Below the pieces are notes generated by a model. That model searched no databases. It had not been told where the DNA came from and saw only the letters and a list, made by a program, of their open reading frames with translations. Position numbers and translations under genes: made by a program. From positions 1 to 59,770 of the forward strand of contig CANNGN010000016.1 of assembly GCA_947504195.1 (NCBI GenBank): a DNA stretch of 59,770 bases. Reading direction: 5' to 3'. This document shows, one piece after another, positions 18,499-27,331 of the stretch (positions are counted from its first letter, which is position 1; the number at the start of each line of letters is the position of its first letter). This DNA is from an uncultured Vibrio sp. (GTDB lineage Bacteria; Pseudomonadota; Gammaproteobacteria; Enterobacterales; Vibrionaceae).

Positions 18499-18514
18499 AT
18501 GTATAAATAACCAG
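18499..18514 (+). promoter_or_regulatory. Candidate LexA (SOS) box of uvrD
   Basis: ATGTATAAATAACCAG sits 12 bp before the uvrD start and, compared from memory with the E. coli uvrD box CTGTATATATACCCAG, agrees at 13 of 16 positions. The left half lacks the consensus CTGT, so repression may be weak. Confidence 0.45.
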
Positions 18515-18526
18515 TAGCCTAGCATT

Positions 18527-20701
18527 ATGATCGATCCTTCTTTCCTCCTCGACGGACTCAATGACAAACAGCGCGAAGCCGTTGCCTCTCCATTGGACAA
18601 TATGCTGATTCTTGCGGGTGCAGGAAGTGGTAAAACTCGCGTATTAGTCCATCGAATTGCATGGTTGATGTCGGTTGAGCAAGCGTCTCCATTTTCCATT
18701 ATGTCAGTAACCTTCACCAATAAGGCTGCTGCGGAAATGCGTGGCCGAATTGAAGAATTAATGATGGGTAGCGCTTCAGGGATGTGGAATGGTACGTTTC
18801 ACGGCATTTGTCATCGCATCTTACGCGCACATTATCTTGATGCGAAGCTTCCGGAAGATTTCCAGATTCTTGATTCAGACGATCAACTGCGTTTACTACG
18901 TCGCTTAATTAAAGCGCAAAATCTCGATGAAAAACAGTGGCCTGCAAAGCAAATCTCGTGGTGGATTAACGGTAAAAAAGACGAAGGGCTACGTCCGAAC
19001 CATATTGATAGTTATCACGATCCTGTTACGACGACCTATGTTCAACTGTATAAGGCGTATCAAGAGGCGTGTGATCGTGCAGGCTTAGTCGACTTTGCTG
19101 AGATTCTTCTTCGAACTCAAGAGTTATTGCGTGAAAATAAATTTATTCGTGAGCATTACCAAGCACGTTTCAAGCATATCTTGGTCGATGAATTTCAAGA
19201 TACCAACAACATTCAATACGCTTGGCTACGTCTAATGGCTGGGCCTGACTGCCATGTCATGATTGTTGGTGATGACGATCAGTCTATTTACGGTTGGCGT
19301 GGAGCGAAGATTGAGAATATCGAAAAGTTCACCTTAGAGTTCCCTAGTGTAAATACGATTCGTTTGGAGCAAAACTATCGCTCAACCAAAACCATCCTCG
19401 AAGCCTCGAATACCCTGATTGCGAACAATACCGAGCGTATGGGGAAAAGTTTGTGGACTGAAGGAAAAGAAGGTGAGCCAATTTCTGTTTATTCAGCCTA
19501 TAACGAGTTGGATGAAGCGCGTTTTGTGGTGAGTAAGATAAAGGCGTGGCAGGAGGATGGTGGCTCGTTAGATGATACCGCGATGCTATATCGCAATAAC
19601 GCTCAGTCGCGAGTATTGGAAGAAGCTTTGATTCAAGCTGGTTTGCCGTATCGAATCTATGGCGGCATGCGTTTCTTCGAGCGTCAGGAAATTAGAGATG
19701 CACTTGGCTATTTACGTCTGATTTCGAATCGCAATGATGATGCTGCGTTTGAGCGCATCGTGAATACACCTACTCGTGGTCTGGGCGATAAAACCCTTGA
19801 AACGGTGCGCTTTGCCGCTCGAGATCGAGGTTGTACGATGTGGCAGGCGTGTACTGCGTTGCTCGCTGAAAATGTATTGGTGGGACGAGCCGCTGGTGCA
19901 TTGAGTCGCTTTGTCGAGCTGATTAATGCGCTAGAAGATGATACCGCCGACATGCCACTTCATGTTCAAACCGATCATGTGATTAAAAGCTCTGGTTTGT
20001 TCGCGATGTATGAACAAGAGAAAGGTGAAAAGTCTAAGGCTCGAATTGAGAACTTGGAAGAATTAGTCACCGCCACACGACAGTTTGAAAAACCCGAAGA
20101 AGCGGAAGAGCTATCAATGCTGATTGCCTTTTTGACTCATGCAGCGCTAGAAGCAGGGGAAGGGCAAGCCGATGAGTTTGACGAAGCGGTTCAATTAATG
20201 ACATTGCACAGTGCGAAAGGCTTAGAGTTTCCGGTGGTCTTTATGGTCGGCGTTGAAGAAGGCATGTTCCCAAGTCAGATGTCGGTTGAAGAGGCTGGGC
20301 GTTTAGAAGAAGAGCGCCGTTTATGTTATGTCGGTATGACTCGAGCAATGCAAAAGCTCTATATCACCTACGCCGAAATGCGTCGTTTATATGGCCAAGA
20401 TAAATACCACAAGCCTTCTCGTTTTATTCGTGAGTTACCCGAAACCTGTTTGGATGAAGTTCGGATGAAAGCTCAAGTGAGTCGGCCAACAAGTAGTGGC
20501 CGTTTTAGCCAAACTGCCGTAAAGGAAAACTTCAACGAAACTGGGTTTAGCTTAGGTGCAAGAGTCAATCATCCCAAGTTTGGAGAAGGGACTATCATTA
20601 ACTTTGAAGGCTCTGGCCCTCAAAGCCGAGTACAAGTCGCGTTTAATGGCGAAGGCATCAAGTGGTTAGTGACCGCTTATGCGAGATTAGAAAAGCTCTA
20701 A
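18527..20701 (+). CDS. uvrD: DNA helicase II UvrD
   Basis: A 724-residue SF1A helicase for nucleotide-excision and mismatch repair. Walker A GAGSGKT is at 31-37, Walker B DEFQD at 221-225, then GDDDQSIYGWRGA and the C-terminal YVGMTRA motif. The C-terminal tail beyond residue 650 ends in the Tudor-like segment (GARVNHPKFGEGTI) that binds RNA polymerase or MutL in UvrD proteins and is absent from the rep product here. It is monocistronic, with a possible LexA box just upstream. Confidence 0.96.
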   Translation: MIDPSFLLDGLNDKQREAVASPLDNMLILAGAGSGKTRVLVHRIAWLMSVEQASPFSIMSVTFTNKAAAEMRGRIEELMMGSASGMWNGTFHGICHRILRAHYLDAKLPEDFQILDSDDQLRLLRRLIKAQNLDEKQWPAKQISWWINGKKDEGLRPNHIDSYHDPVTTTYVQLYKAYQEACDRAGLVDFAEILLRTQELLRENKFIREHYQARFKHILVDEFQDTNNIQYAWLRLMAGPDCHVMIVGDDDQSIYGWRGAKIENIEKFTLEFPSVNTIRLEQNYRSTKTILEASNTLIANNTERMGKSLWTEGKEGEPISVYSAYNELDEARFVVSKIKAWQEDGGSLDDTAMLYRNNAQSRVLEEALIQAGLPYRIYGGMRFFERQEIRDALGYLRLISNRNDDAAFERIVNTPTRGLGDKTLETVRFAARDRGCTMWQACTALLAENVLVGRAAGALSRFVELINALEDDTADMPLHVQTDHVIKSSGLFAMYEQEKGEKSKARIENLEELVTATRQFEKPEEAEELSMLIAFLTHAALEAGEGQADEFDEAVQLMTLHSAKGLEFPVVFMVGVEEGMFPSQMSVEEAGRLEEERRLCYVGMTRAMQKLYITYAEMRRLYGQDKYHKPSRFIRELPETCLDEVRMKAQVSRPTSSGRFSQTAVKENFNETGFSLGARVNHPKFGEGTIINFEGSGPQSRVQVAFNGEGIKWLVTAYARLEKL

Positions 20702-20716
20702 GCGGCTAGATGTGAT

Positions 20717-21106
20717 TCAAGAAGATTCGCTGTTACGGCGTTCGTTGAGGACGTCTTTAACGGCGAACATGCCATTTAGTGCTGCTGGGAACCCGGCGTA
20801 TACAGACATTTGCAGTATAACTTCTTTCACCTCTTCTTCTGTACAACCCACATTGAGAGCAGCGTGTATGTGAACTTTCAGTTGAGGTTGGCAGTTGCCT
20901 AATACGGTCAGTGCCGCGACGGTGGCAATCTCACGAGATTTCAAATCTAAGCCTGGTCGGTTGTAAATATCACCAAACGGATATTCAATCGTGTACTTGG
21001 CTAAGTCTGGGCAGACATCTTGTAAGCTTTCAATGACTTTATGTCCAGCTTGACCATCGATTTTCTCTAAGTTTGCAAGGCCGATTTCGTATTTTGTATT
21101 GCTCAT
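20717..21106 (-). CDS. Carboxymuconolactone decarboxylase-family protein
   Basis: A 129-residue all-helical protein of the CMD/AhpD-like superfamily. The conserved core LKSREIATVAAL... and HIHAALNVGCTEEEVKEVI is visible at about 56-100. The AhpD CxxC redox pair is absent (a single Cys precedes TEEEV), so a peroxidase role is unlikely. It follows a MerR-family gene by 62 nt on the same strand, an arrangement that suggests inducible expression. The substrate is unknown. Confidence 0.85.
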   Translation of the reverse strand: MSNTKYEIGLANLEKIDGQAGHKVIESLQDVCPDLAKYTIEYPFGDIYNRPGLDLKSREIATVAALTVLGNCQPQLKVHIHAALNVGCTEEEVKEVILQMSVYAGFPAALNGMFAVKDVLNERRNSESS

Positions 21107-21168
21107 TACTCAATTCTCATTGTTTATTGATCGTAATAATGAGATTACTTGTTAGAGCATACTCTAAG

Positions 21169-21525
21169 TCAAGGCGTTATCTTTCGATCGTAAAAATCAA
21201 TTTTCTGTTCTAGTGCATTAAGGTGGGTTTGCTGCTTTTCGATCTGCTGTTTCAGTCTTTCATGGTGATGTTTTAATAATATTTGGCGATCAAGCATGGT
21301 GTTATCACCTTGTGCTCGTAGATCGGCGTACCGCTTTATTTGTTCAAGAGGCATCGCGGTCTCTTTTAAACGCACAATAAACTTTGCCCATTCTAGATCT
21401 CTAGCATTGTAGAAACGATGTCCATTGGAACTTCGGTTCACATCGCTTAATAGCCCGATTTTTTCATAGAACCTCAGAGTGTGAGGGGAGAGGCCAGTGT
21501 GCTTGGAAAATGCTTTGATATTCAT
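21169..21525 (-). CDS. MerR-family transcriptional regulator
   Basis: A 118-residue regulator. The winged HTH is at 1-70 (MNIKAFSKHTGLSPHTLRFYEKIGL) and a dimerising coiled coil at about 80-115. There is no metal-binding cysteine in the C-terminal region, so it resembles the AdhR/YhdM-type organic or aldehyde-responsive subgroup rather than metal sensors. AAGGAAG lies 7 nt upstream of its ATG. It probably controls the downstream carboxymuconolactone-decarboxylase gene and itself. Confidence 0.88.
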   Translation of the reverse strand: MNIKAFSKHTGLSPHTLRFYEKIGLLSDVNRSSNGHRFYNARDLEWAKFIVRLKETAMPLEQIKRYADLRAQGDNTMLDRQILLKHHHERLKQQIEKQQTHLNALEQKIDFYDRKITP

Positions 21526-21681
21526 GTTAGTGCTTCCTTTTCATGCAGCAAGGGTAGGTATCGTTGTGTTATGTGTTTATTCTCTGAATCAACCTTTTTC
21601 ATTCTTTGGCGCTTGGTAATCAAGATGGGTAATTTCCCTAACTAATGCTTTTTATAAACAAAACATATCGTTATAGTAAAA

Positions 21682-21697
21682 TGAGATGCATATCACT
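21682..21697. promoter_or_regulatory. Weak CRP-like site upstream of cpdB
   Basis: TGAGA-N6-TCACT agrees at 8 of 10 core positions with the CRP consensus TGTGA-N6-TCACA and lies about 95 bp before the cpdB start. Confidence 0.35.
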
Positions 21698-21792
21698 AAT
21701 AGCAATGACGAGTAAGTAAAAAGTTAACAGTCAATTGTTACATTAATCAAATAAGCAGTATGACCTTCAATTTTTGGAAAGGATAATTAACT

Positions 21793-23745
21793 ATGCGTTT
21801 TTCTCCCCTAGCTGCTGTTATGGCAGCCACATTCGCGATGTCTGGTTCTGTTTATGCAGCAACGGTCAACCTACGTATTATTGAAACCACGGATATTCAC
21901 GCCAATGTATTGGCTTACGATTATTACAAAGGCAAAGCGTCGGAAAAAATTGGTCTTTCTCGAGCTGCTACGCTTGTGAAAGAAGCTCGAGAGGAAGCTG
22001 AAAACAGTGTTTTAGTTGATAATGGCGATTTAATTCAAGGTAGCCCTATGGGGGATTATATGGCCTCTAAAGGAATTGACCCTGAAGAAGTCCATCCGGT
22101 ATACAAGGCGATGAACCAAATGGCCTATGATGTTGGCAATTTTGGTAACCATGAATTTAATTATGGATTAGAGTTTCTGACGGAATCGGTCAATGATGCG
22201 AACTTTCCATACATCAACGCCAATCTTTATGATGAAGAAACGGGAGAGAACTTTTATACCCCATATATTATCAAAACGTATTCATTCAAGGATACGGAGG
22301 GGAAACAGCATTCTATTCGTATTGGTTACATCGGCTTCACTCCACCACAAGTGTTAACTTGGGATAAGAAAAACCTTGAAGGAAAAGTTGTCGCAAAGGA
22401 CATCAAAGAAACGGCAGAGAAATTTGTTCCAATAATGAAAGCAGAGGGAGCTGACGTTATTGTTGCTATTCCTCACTCTGGCATTTCGAAAGACCCTTAC
22501 AAAAATGGTGCGGAAAACTCGGTAATCTATCTGTCTGAAGTTGCCGATATTGATGCGATTGCATTCGGTCATTCCCATGCTGTATTCCCAGGTAAAGGGT
22601 TTGATGGTATTCAAAACGTTGACAACGAAAATGGTCGAATTAATGGTGTAACAGCGGTTATGCCGGGGCGTTGGGGAAGCCATGTTGGGGTGATGGATTT
22701 AGTTCTCTATTTTGATAAAGAGAAGGGAGAATGGGACGTAATAGGTGGGAAAGCCGAGTCGCGTGCTATTTACGATCGCGAAAGCAAAACATCACTGGCT
22801 GCAAATGACGCTGGTATTGAGAAAGCATTAGAAAAAGACCACGTCGATACATTAGCATTTGTAAATCAACCAATTGGTAAAGCAAATGATGTGATGTATA
22901 GCTTCTTAGCTTTGGTGCAAGATGATCCTACAATTCAAATCGTAAACGCAGCGCAGAAAGCGTATGTTGAGACGTTTATTCAAGGTGACCCTGATTTAGC
23001 TAATATTCCCGTTCTTTCAGCTGCAGCGCCGTTTAAGGCTGGCGGGCGTAAAAACGATCCTTCTGGCTATACAGAAGTTGAATCTGGTCAGTTAACTTTC
23101 CGAAATGCGGCGGATCTTTACCTCTATCCAAATACCTTAGTTGCACTAAAAGTGACGGGTAAAGAAGTTAAAGAGTGGATTGAGTGCTCCGCTGGTCAAT
23201 TTAATCAGATTGATACAACTAGCTCTGCAACTCAATCTTTGATTAACTGGAATGATTTCCGCACTTATAATTTTGATGTCATTGATGGCGTGAATTATCA
23301 GATAGATGTAACTCAACCCGCGAAATATGATGGTGATTGTAATGTGATCAACCCTGATGCTGAGCGTATCGTAAATCTAACTTACCAAGACAAGCCAGTT
23401 GATATGGCGCAGTACTTTATTATTGCGAGCAACAACTACCGAGCTTATGGCGCTAAATTCGCTGGCACTGGTTCAGAATTTATTGCCTTTGATTCACCAG
23501 ATGAGAATCGCAGTATCCTTGCTTCTTACATTTCAGATGTAAGTAAAGAGAAAGGAGAGGTCACGCCTAGTGCTGACAATAACTGGTCTTTTGCGCCAAT
23601 CGAGAGCGAAGTTCAATTGGATATTCAATTTGAAACCTCACCGAGCGAGAAAGCGGCTAAGTTTGTTGAAGAGAAAGGCCAGTATCCTATGGAGAAAGTA
23701 GGGGAAGATGACGCAGGTTTCGCGGTTTACAAAATAAGCCTATAA
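21793..23745 (+). CDS. cpdB: 2',3'-cyclic-nucleotide 2'-phosphodiesterase / 3'-nucleotidase
   Basis: A 650-residue periplasmic enzyme that opens 2',3'-cyclic nucleotides and then dephosphorylates 3'-nucleotides for salvage. The signal peptide is residues 1-22. The metallophosphoesterase domain runs to about 330, with ETTDIHAN, DNGDLIQG, GNHEFNYG and GHSHAVFPG motifs supplying the dimetal ligands. The 5'-nucleotidase C-terminal domain follows (AAAPFKAGGR, TFRNAADLYLYPN). GGAAAGGA precedes the ATG. It is convergent with the csrB-like RNA, whose terminator begins 6 nt after the stop codon. Confidence 0.95.
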   Translation: MRFSPLAAVMAATFAMSGSVYAATVNLRIIETTDIHANVLAYDYYKGKASEKIGLSRAATLVKEAREEAENSVLVDNGDLIQGSPMGDYMASKGIDPEEVHPVYKAMNQMAYDVGNFGNHEFNYGLEFLTESVNDANFPYINANLYDEETGENFYTPYIIKTYSFKDTEGKQHSIRIGYIGFTPPQVLTWDKKNLEGKVVAKDIKETAEKFVPIMKAEGADVIVAIPHSGISKDPYKNGAENSVIYLSEVADIDAIAFGHSHAVFPGKGFDGIQNVDNENGRINGVTAVMPGRWGSHVGVMDLVLYFDKEKGEWDVIGGKAESRAIYDRESKTSLAANDAGIEKALEKDHVDTLAFVNQPIGKANDVMYSFLALVQDDPTIQIVNAAQKAYVETFIQGDPDLANIPVLSAAAPFKAGGRKNDPSGYTEVESGQLTFRNAADLYLYPNTLVALKVTGKEVKEWIECSAGQFNQIDTTSSATQSLINWNDFRTYNFDVIDGVNYQIDVTQPAKYDGDCNVINPDAERIVNLTYQDKPVDMAQYFIIASNNYRAYGAKFAGTGSEFIAFDSPDENRSILASYISDVSKEKGEVTPSADNNWSFAPIESEVQLDIQFETSPSEKAAKFVEEKGQYPMEKVGEDDAGFAVYKISL

Positions 23746-23751
23746 CAAGCA

Positions 23752-23787
23752 AAGAAAAACCCCGAGAGCTTGCGCTCGTCGGGGTTC
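23752..23787 (-). terminator. Terminator of the csrB-like RNA
   Basis: On the minus strand AACCCCGA pairs with TCGGGGTT, with an extended GAGCGCAAGCTC inner stem, and is followed by TTTTTCTTT. In the plus direction the hairpin lacks a clean T-run, so it belongs to the minus-strand RNA. Confidence 0.9.
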
Positions 23788-24085
23788 ATGTTCTTACTTG
23801 CAGCAATCCCGCTACTCTATGTGCTTCCTGCATCCAATCCTTGATCAGTTTGCTAAATCCTTTAGCTTAATCCTTTCATCGCCTTCCTAGCGGTGTCCAT
23901 GACCTTATCCTGGTCGATTAACTATCCTAGTTAACCATCATCGCTTAATCCTAAAGCGTGTCCTTTACATCATCCTGATGTTTCATCCATGCCTTCATCC
24001 TGAAGGTGTCCATTTCCGTCCTTAGTCGTTGCCATCCTAGCTACGATTAGATTCCGTTCATGTCCGTTATCAGCGTCCTGCCGAT
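23752..24085 (-). ncRNA. csrB: CsrB-type small RNA (CsrA-sequestering)
   Basis: Read on the minus strand, this ~334-nt gap contains 22 GGA triplets, about 14 of them as AGGA. Many sit in the loops of short perfect hairpins, for example GCTAAAGGATTTAGC (plus coordinates 23852-23866), TTAACTAGGATAGTTAA (23918-23934), CATCAGGATGATG (23968-23980) and CTTCAGGATGAAG (23993-24005). Repeated GGA in hairpin loops is the hallmark of CsrB/RsmZ RNAs, which titrate the translational repressor CsrA. A minus-strand promoter (-10 at 24092-24097) and a Rho-independent terminator (23752-23787) bound it. There is no coding potential. Which Vibrio Csr RNA (B, C or D) it is cannot be told here. Confidence 0.9.
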
Positions 24086-24091
24086 GAGTAC

Positions 24092-24119
24092 ATATTACCG
24101 AGATTCTCTAGCGCGACAA
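24092..24119 (-). promoter_or_regulatory. Promoter of the csrB-like RNA
   Basis: On the minus strand TTGTCG (24119-24114) and TAATAT (24097-24092) are separated by 16 bp, a good sigma-70 pair. The predicted start, near 24085, coincides with the first base of the first GGA hairpin. Confidence 0.75.
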
Positions 24120-24243
24120 TGGTCATTTTCAGTATTTAGGCAAATTTTTTTGTGTTATTTTTGTTCATATTCTTATTTTTCAATTGGTTATGTGTCATTA
24201 AGAGAGATCGATAGGGTGGATCTATCGCTTAAAACTGAATGCC

Positions 24244-24263
24244 TTGTAAGAGATATCTCACAA
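24244..24263. promoter_or_regulatory. VarA/UvrY (GacA)-type activator box
   Basis: TTGTAAGAGATATCTCACAA is a near-perfect 20-bp palindrome that matches the GacA-box pattern TGTAAG-N6-CTTACA at 11 of 12 positions. It lies about 150-160 bp upstream of the predicted csrB-like RNA start, the kind of distance seen for Gac-activated sRNA promoters. Confidence 0.75.
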
Positions 24264-24288
24264 GGAAAAACGCTGATCTGCTACGAAT

Positions 24289-24313
24289 TTTTATTGAACA
24301 TTGTTCAATAAAA
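24289..24313. repeat. AT-rich perfect inverted repeat between rarD and csrB control region
   Basis: TTTTATTGAA and TTCAATAAAA flank a 5-bp centre. It could end rarD transcription before the csrB promoter region or bind a regulator. Both are inferences. Confidence 0.55.
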
Positions 24314-24376
24314 CCGTGAGTTAGGTGAATATAATCTTTGCTGAGGCGGTTATTTGATGGATCGGATGTATTTTAC

Positions 24377-25297
24377 CTATTTTAATGAGTTTGAGATCGC
24401 ACCAACTTTTGGAAGTGCTTTATGGGTTTTGAGCCCATCGATACTGAAAAGCAGTAGTGCTGCCCAAATAAACCCAAATGTGATCGCTTTATCAAGGCTA
24501 AAAACTTCGCCATAGAAGATGACAGCAAGTATAAGCATGATACTGGGACCGATATATTGGAAAAATCCCAGCGTCGATAATTTGAGCCTCGCCGCAGCAC
24601 TTGCAAAGCTTAACAATGGAAGGGTGGTGACAAACCCGGCAGACATTAGTAATAAATTGAATGAAAGAGAATTCGACGTGAAGTCACTTGTGGCTGAATC
24701 AGTGATAAAGAATACGTAAATCAAAGCCGCAGGGACGAGAAAAAGGGTTTCTACAAATAGCCCTGTTTGTGAACCAACAGAGACTTTCTTGCGTAATAAA
24801 CCATAAAAACCAAATGTAACGGCTAAGACAATCGCGACGATCGGAATAGAGCCAAACACAATAATTTGGACCCCGACACCGATGGCTGCAAGCAGTACTG
24901 CTAGCCATTGTAGTTTTCGCAAGCGTTCACCTAAGAAGAGCATACCAAGTAGTACGTTAACCAGTGGATTGATGTAATAACCTAGGCTAGCATCGAGCAT
25001 GTGATCTGAATTGACCGCCCATATGTACACCAACCAATTGGTGGCAACGAGTAAGCTGGTTACCAATAATATTCCCATTTTCTTTTTCGACTGTACGATC
25101 TCTTTAAGAACGATGGCTTGTCGACTTATTAAAACCAAACCAGCTAGAAATACAAATGACCAAATGATTCGATGGCTTAGGATGTCAAGTGCGGGCACAT
25201 CATGCAGTACTTTGAAGTAAATCGGCGAGATTCCCCACATGGTGTAGGCGCCTACGGCATAGGAAACACCCTTGCGGGATTGGTCTGTGTTATTCAT
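24377..25297 (-). CDS. rarD: RarD-type EamA/DMT transporter
   Basis: A 306-residue inner-membrane protein with about ten hydrophobic segments. The N-terminus KGVSYAVGAYTMWGISPIYFK matches the RarD subgroup of the drug/metabolite transporter superfamily. The C-terminal EamA half is at about 150-290. The substrate is unknown; RarD is named after a chloramphenicol-sensitivity phenotype in Pseudomonas, which is family lore rather than proof of function. It lies between the csrB-like RNA and recQ, reading away from recQ. Confidence 0.88.
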   Translation of the reverse strand: MNNTDQSRKGVSYAVGAYTMWGISPIYFKVLHDVPALDILSHRIIWSFVFLAGLVLISRQAIVLKEIVQSKKKMGILLVTSLLVATNWLVYIWAVNSDHMLDASLGYYINPLVNVLLGMLFLGERLRKLQWLAVLLAAIGVGVQIIVFGSIPIVAIVLAVTFGFYGLLRKKVSVGSQTGLFVETLFLVPAALIYVFFITDSATSDFTSNSLSFNLLLMSAGFVTTLPLLSFASAAARLKLSTLGFFQYIGPSIMLILAVIFYGEVFSLDKAITFGFIWAALLLFSIDGLKTHKALPKVGAISNSLK

Positions 25298-25492
25298 AGG
25301 GGTAATACTACTAGTTTAGATATGTGACGGAAGTAACAGTCTATACCTATATTTCAACACAATACACGAATTAATATCTTGCTATAGTCATTAACAAATT
25401 CCGGTTTTAATCCCAATGGATGACGACTACAATAGCCGGTCAGATATAATGACTTATCGTTATTATGCATATTTTTAGAGCCTCTTCAGACT

Positions 25493-27331
25493 ATGACCTC
25501 AACTTTGATAGCGAAATCAGACGAATCTCTTAACAGCAGCCCAAGTTCGGTTCTGCGTTCAGTGTTTGGCTATCAATCATTCCGAGACGGGCAGCAAGAG
25601 GTCATCGAATCGACCTTGTCTGGGCAAGATAGCCTTGTGATTATGCCTACCGGTGGTGGCAAGTCATTGTGTTATCAGATTCCCGCGCTACTTAGTCCGG
25701 GTTTAACCTTGGTTATCTCCCCCTTGATTTCTTTGATGAAAGATCAAGTCGACCAGTTAGTTGCAAATGGGGTTGCGGCGGCTTGCGTGAATTCGAGTTT
25801 GAGTCGTGAAACCTTGATATCGGTTTATCAATCCATTAACAGTGGAGAGTTAAAACTATTATATGTTTCGCCAGAGCGAGTGTTGATGGATGATTTTATT
25901 GGCCGTTTAGCCAATACCGAGCTATCGATGATCGCCATTGATGAAGCACATTGTATTTCTCAATGGGGACACGATTTTCGTCCCGAATATGCCGCACTTG
26001 GGCGTTTAAAAGAACGATTTCCTCATGTTCCTATGATGGCATTAACCGCAACCGCTGATGATGCCACTCGCAGTGATATTCTGCATCGCTTACAACTGAT
26101 TGAGCCTCATATATATTTGGGCAGTTTTGATCGTCCTAATATCCGCTATACCTTGTTGGAAAAGCATAAACCTGTGAGTCAGGTTATTCGCTTCCTTGCC
26201 ACACAACCCGGGCAATGCGCCATTATCTATTGTGGCAGTCGTAAAAAAGTTGAAATGCTGGCAGAAAAGCTGTGCAACAACCACATACGTGCCGCGAGCT
26301 ACCATGCTGGGATGGAAGTTGATCAGCGCGCTCAAGTGCAAGAAGCGTTTCAGCGTGATGATATTCAAGTTGTTGTTGCAACGGTGGCATTTGGAATGGG
26401 AATCAATAAGCCGAATGTTCGTTGTGTCGTGCATTTTGATATTCCACGCAACATAGAATCTTATTATCAAGAAACAGGGCGGGCTGGTCGTGATGGCTTA
26501 CCGGCTGAAGCGGTTATGCTTTATGACCCTGCAGATATGGGGTGGTTGCGTCGTATGTTGGACGAAAAACCAGACGGACCACAGAAAGTCGTAGAAAGTC
26601 ATAAGTTAAATGCAATGAGTGCATTTGCTGAAGCTCAGACCTGTCGGCGACAAGTGTTATTAAATTATTTTGGTGAATACCGTGAACAGCCATGTGGTAA
26701 CTGCGATATTTGTCTTGATCCTCCGAAGCACTTCGATGGCTCAAATGAGGCGCAAAAAGCGCTATCGTGCGTTTATCGGGTGAATCAAAACTTCGGCATG
26801 GGATATGTCGTAGAAGTTTTGCGTGGCATGCAAAATATCCGAATTCGAGAAAATGGACACGATAAGCTGTCGACCTATGGGTTAGGAAGGGATCATAGTC
26901 ATGACTATTGGATCAGTATTTTTCGTCAGCTTATTCACAAAGGGTTGTTACAACAAAATATTACCCGCAACTCCACACTGCAGTTAACCGAAGAAGCTCG
27001 GCCAGTATTACGTGGTGAAAGTTCGCTTGAGCTAGCAGTACCACGCCTTGATGTCGCTGCTCGTAGTGCTAAATCGGATAAACTAGCCAATAAACATTAT
27101 GATAAGAAGCTTTTTGCTCGGCTACGTAAGTTACGCAAGTCGATCGCTGATCGCGAAGGGTTGCCACCATATGTTGTATTTAATGATGCTACATTGATTG
27201 ATATGGCGGAAATATTACCATGCTCATACGGCGAAATGCTGGCGGTGAACGGAGTCGGTGAGCGAAAATTAGAAAAGTATGCCGACCCTTTCTTGGATTT
27301 GATTCAGGAGTACTTAACCAATCATGGCTAG
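25493..27331 (+). CDS. recQ: ATP-dependent DNA helicase RecQ
   Basis: A 612-residue SF2 3'-5' helicase of RecF-pathway recombination. Walker A TGGGKS is at 53-58 and DEAH at 150-153. The helicase C domain is at about 220-340. The zinc-binding RQC region has four cysteines (CRRQ, then CGNCDIC) near 380-405, and an HRDC domain lies at about 530-610. Compared with E. coli RecQ, about 15 extra residues precede the helicase core. Its 3' end overlaps the next gene by 8 nt, indicating translational coupling. Confidence 0.96.
   Translation: MTSTLIAKSDESLNSSPSSVLRSVFGYQSFRDGQQEVIESTLSGQDSLVIMPTGGGKSLCYQIPALLSPGLTLVISPLISLMKDQVDQLVANGVAAACVNSSLSRETLISVYQSINSGELKLLYVSPERVLMDDFIGRLANTELSMIAIDEAHCISQWGHDFRPEYAALGRLKERFPHVPMMALTATADDATRSDILHRLQLIEPHIYLGSFDRPNIRYTLLEKHKPVSQVIRFLATQPGQCAIIYCGSRKKVEMLAEKLCNNHIRAASYHAGMEVDQRAQVQEAFQRDDIQVVVATVAFGMGINKPNVRCVVHFDIPRNIESYYQETGRAGRDGLPAEAVMLYDPADMGWLRRMLDEKPDGPQKVVESHKLNAMSAFAEAQTCRRQVLLNYFGEYREQPCGNCDICLDPPKHFDGSNEAQKALSCVYRVNQNFGMGYVVEVLRGMQNIRIRENGHDKLSTYGLGRDHSHDYWISIFRQLIHKGLLQQNITRNSTLQLTEEARPVLRGESSLELAVPRLDVAARSAKSDKLANKHYDKKLFARLRKLRKSIADREGLPPYVVFNDATLIDMAEILPCSYGEMLAVNGVGERKLEKYADPFLDLIQEYLTNHG

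Noticed and set aside
23790..24085. TCC-rich periodic sequence considered as a CRISPR array or tandem repeat
   Set aside because: Repeat units differ in sequence and share only the GGA loop and hairpin design; there are no constant repeats or uniform spacers.
24060..24311. 83-residue plus-strand reading frame
   Set aside because: It lies across the csrB-like RNA start, its promoter and the VarA box. The composition is unlike a protein and it has no Shine-Dalgarno.
26090..26470. 126-residue minus-strand frame inside recQ
   Set aside because: It is antisense to the conserved RecQ helicase core, with no promoter or Shine-Dalgarno.
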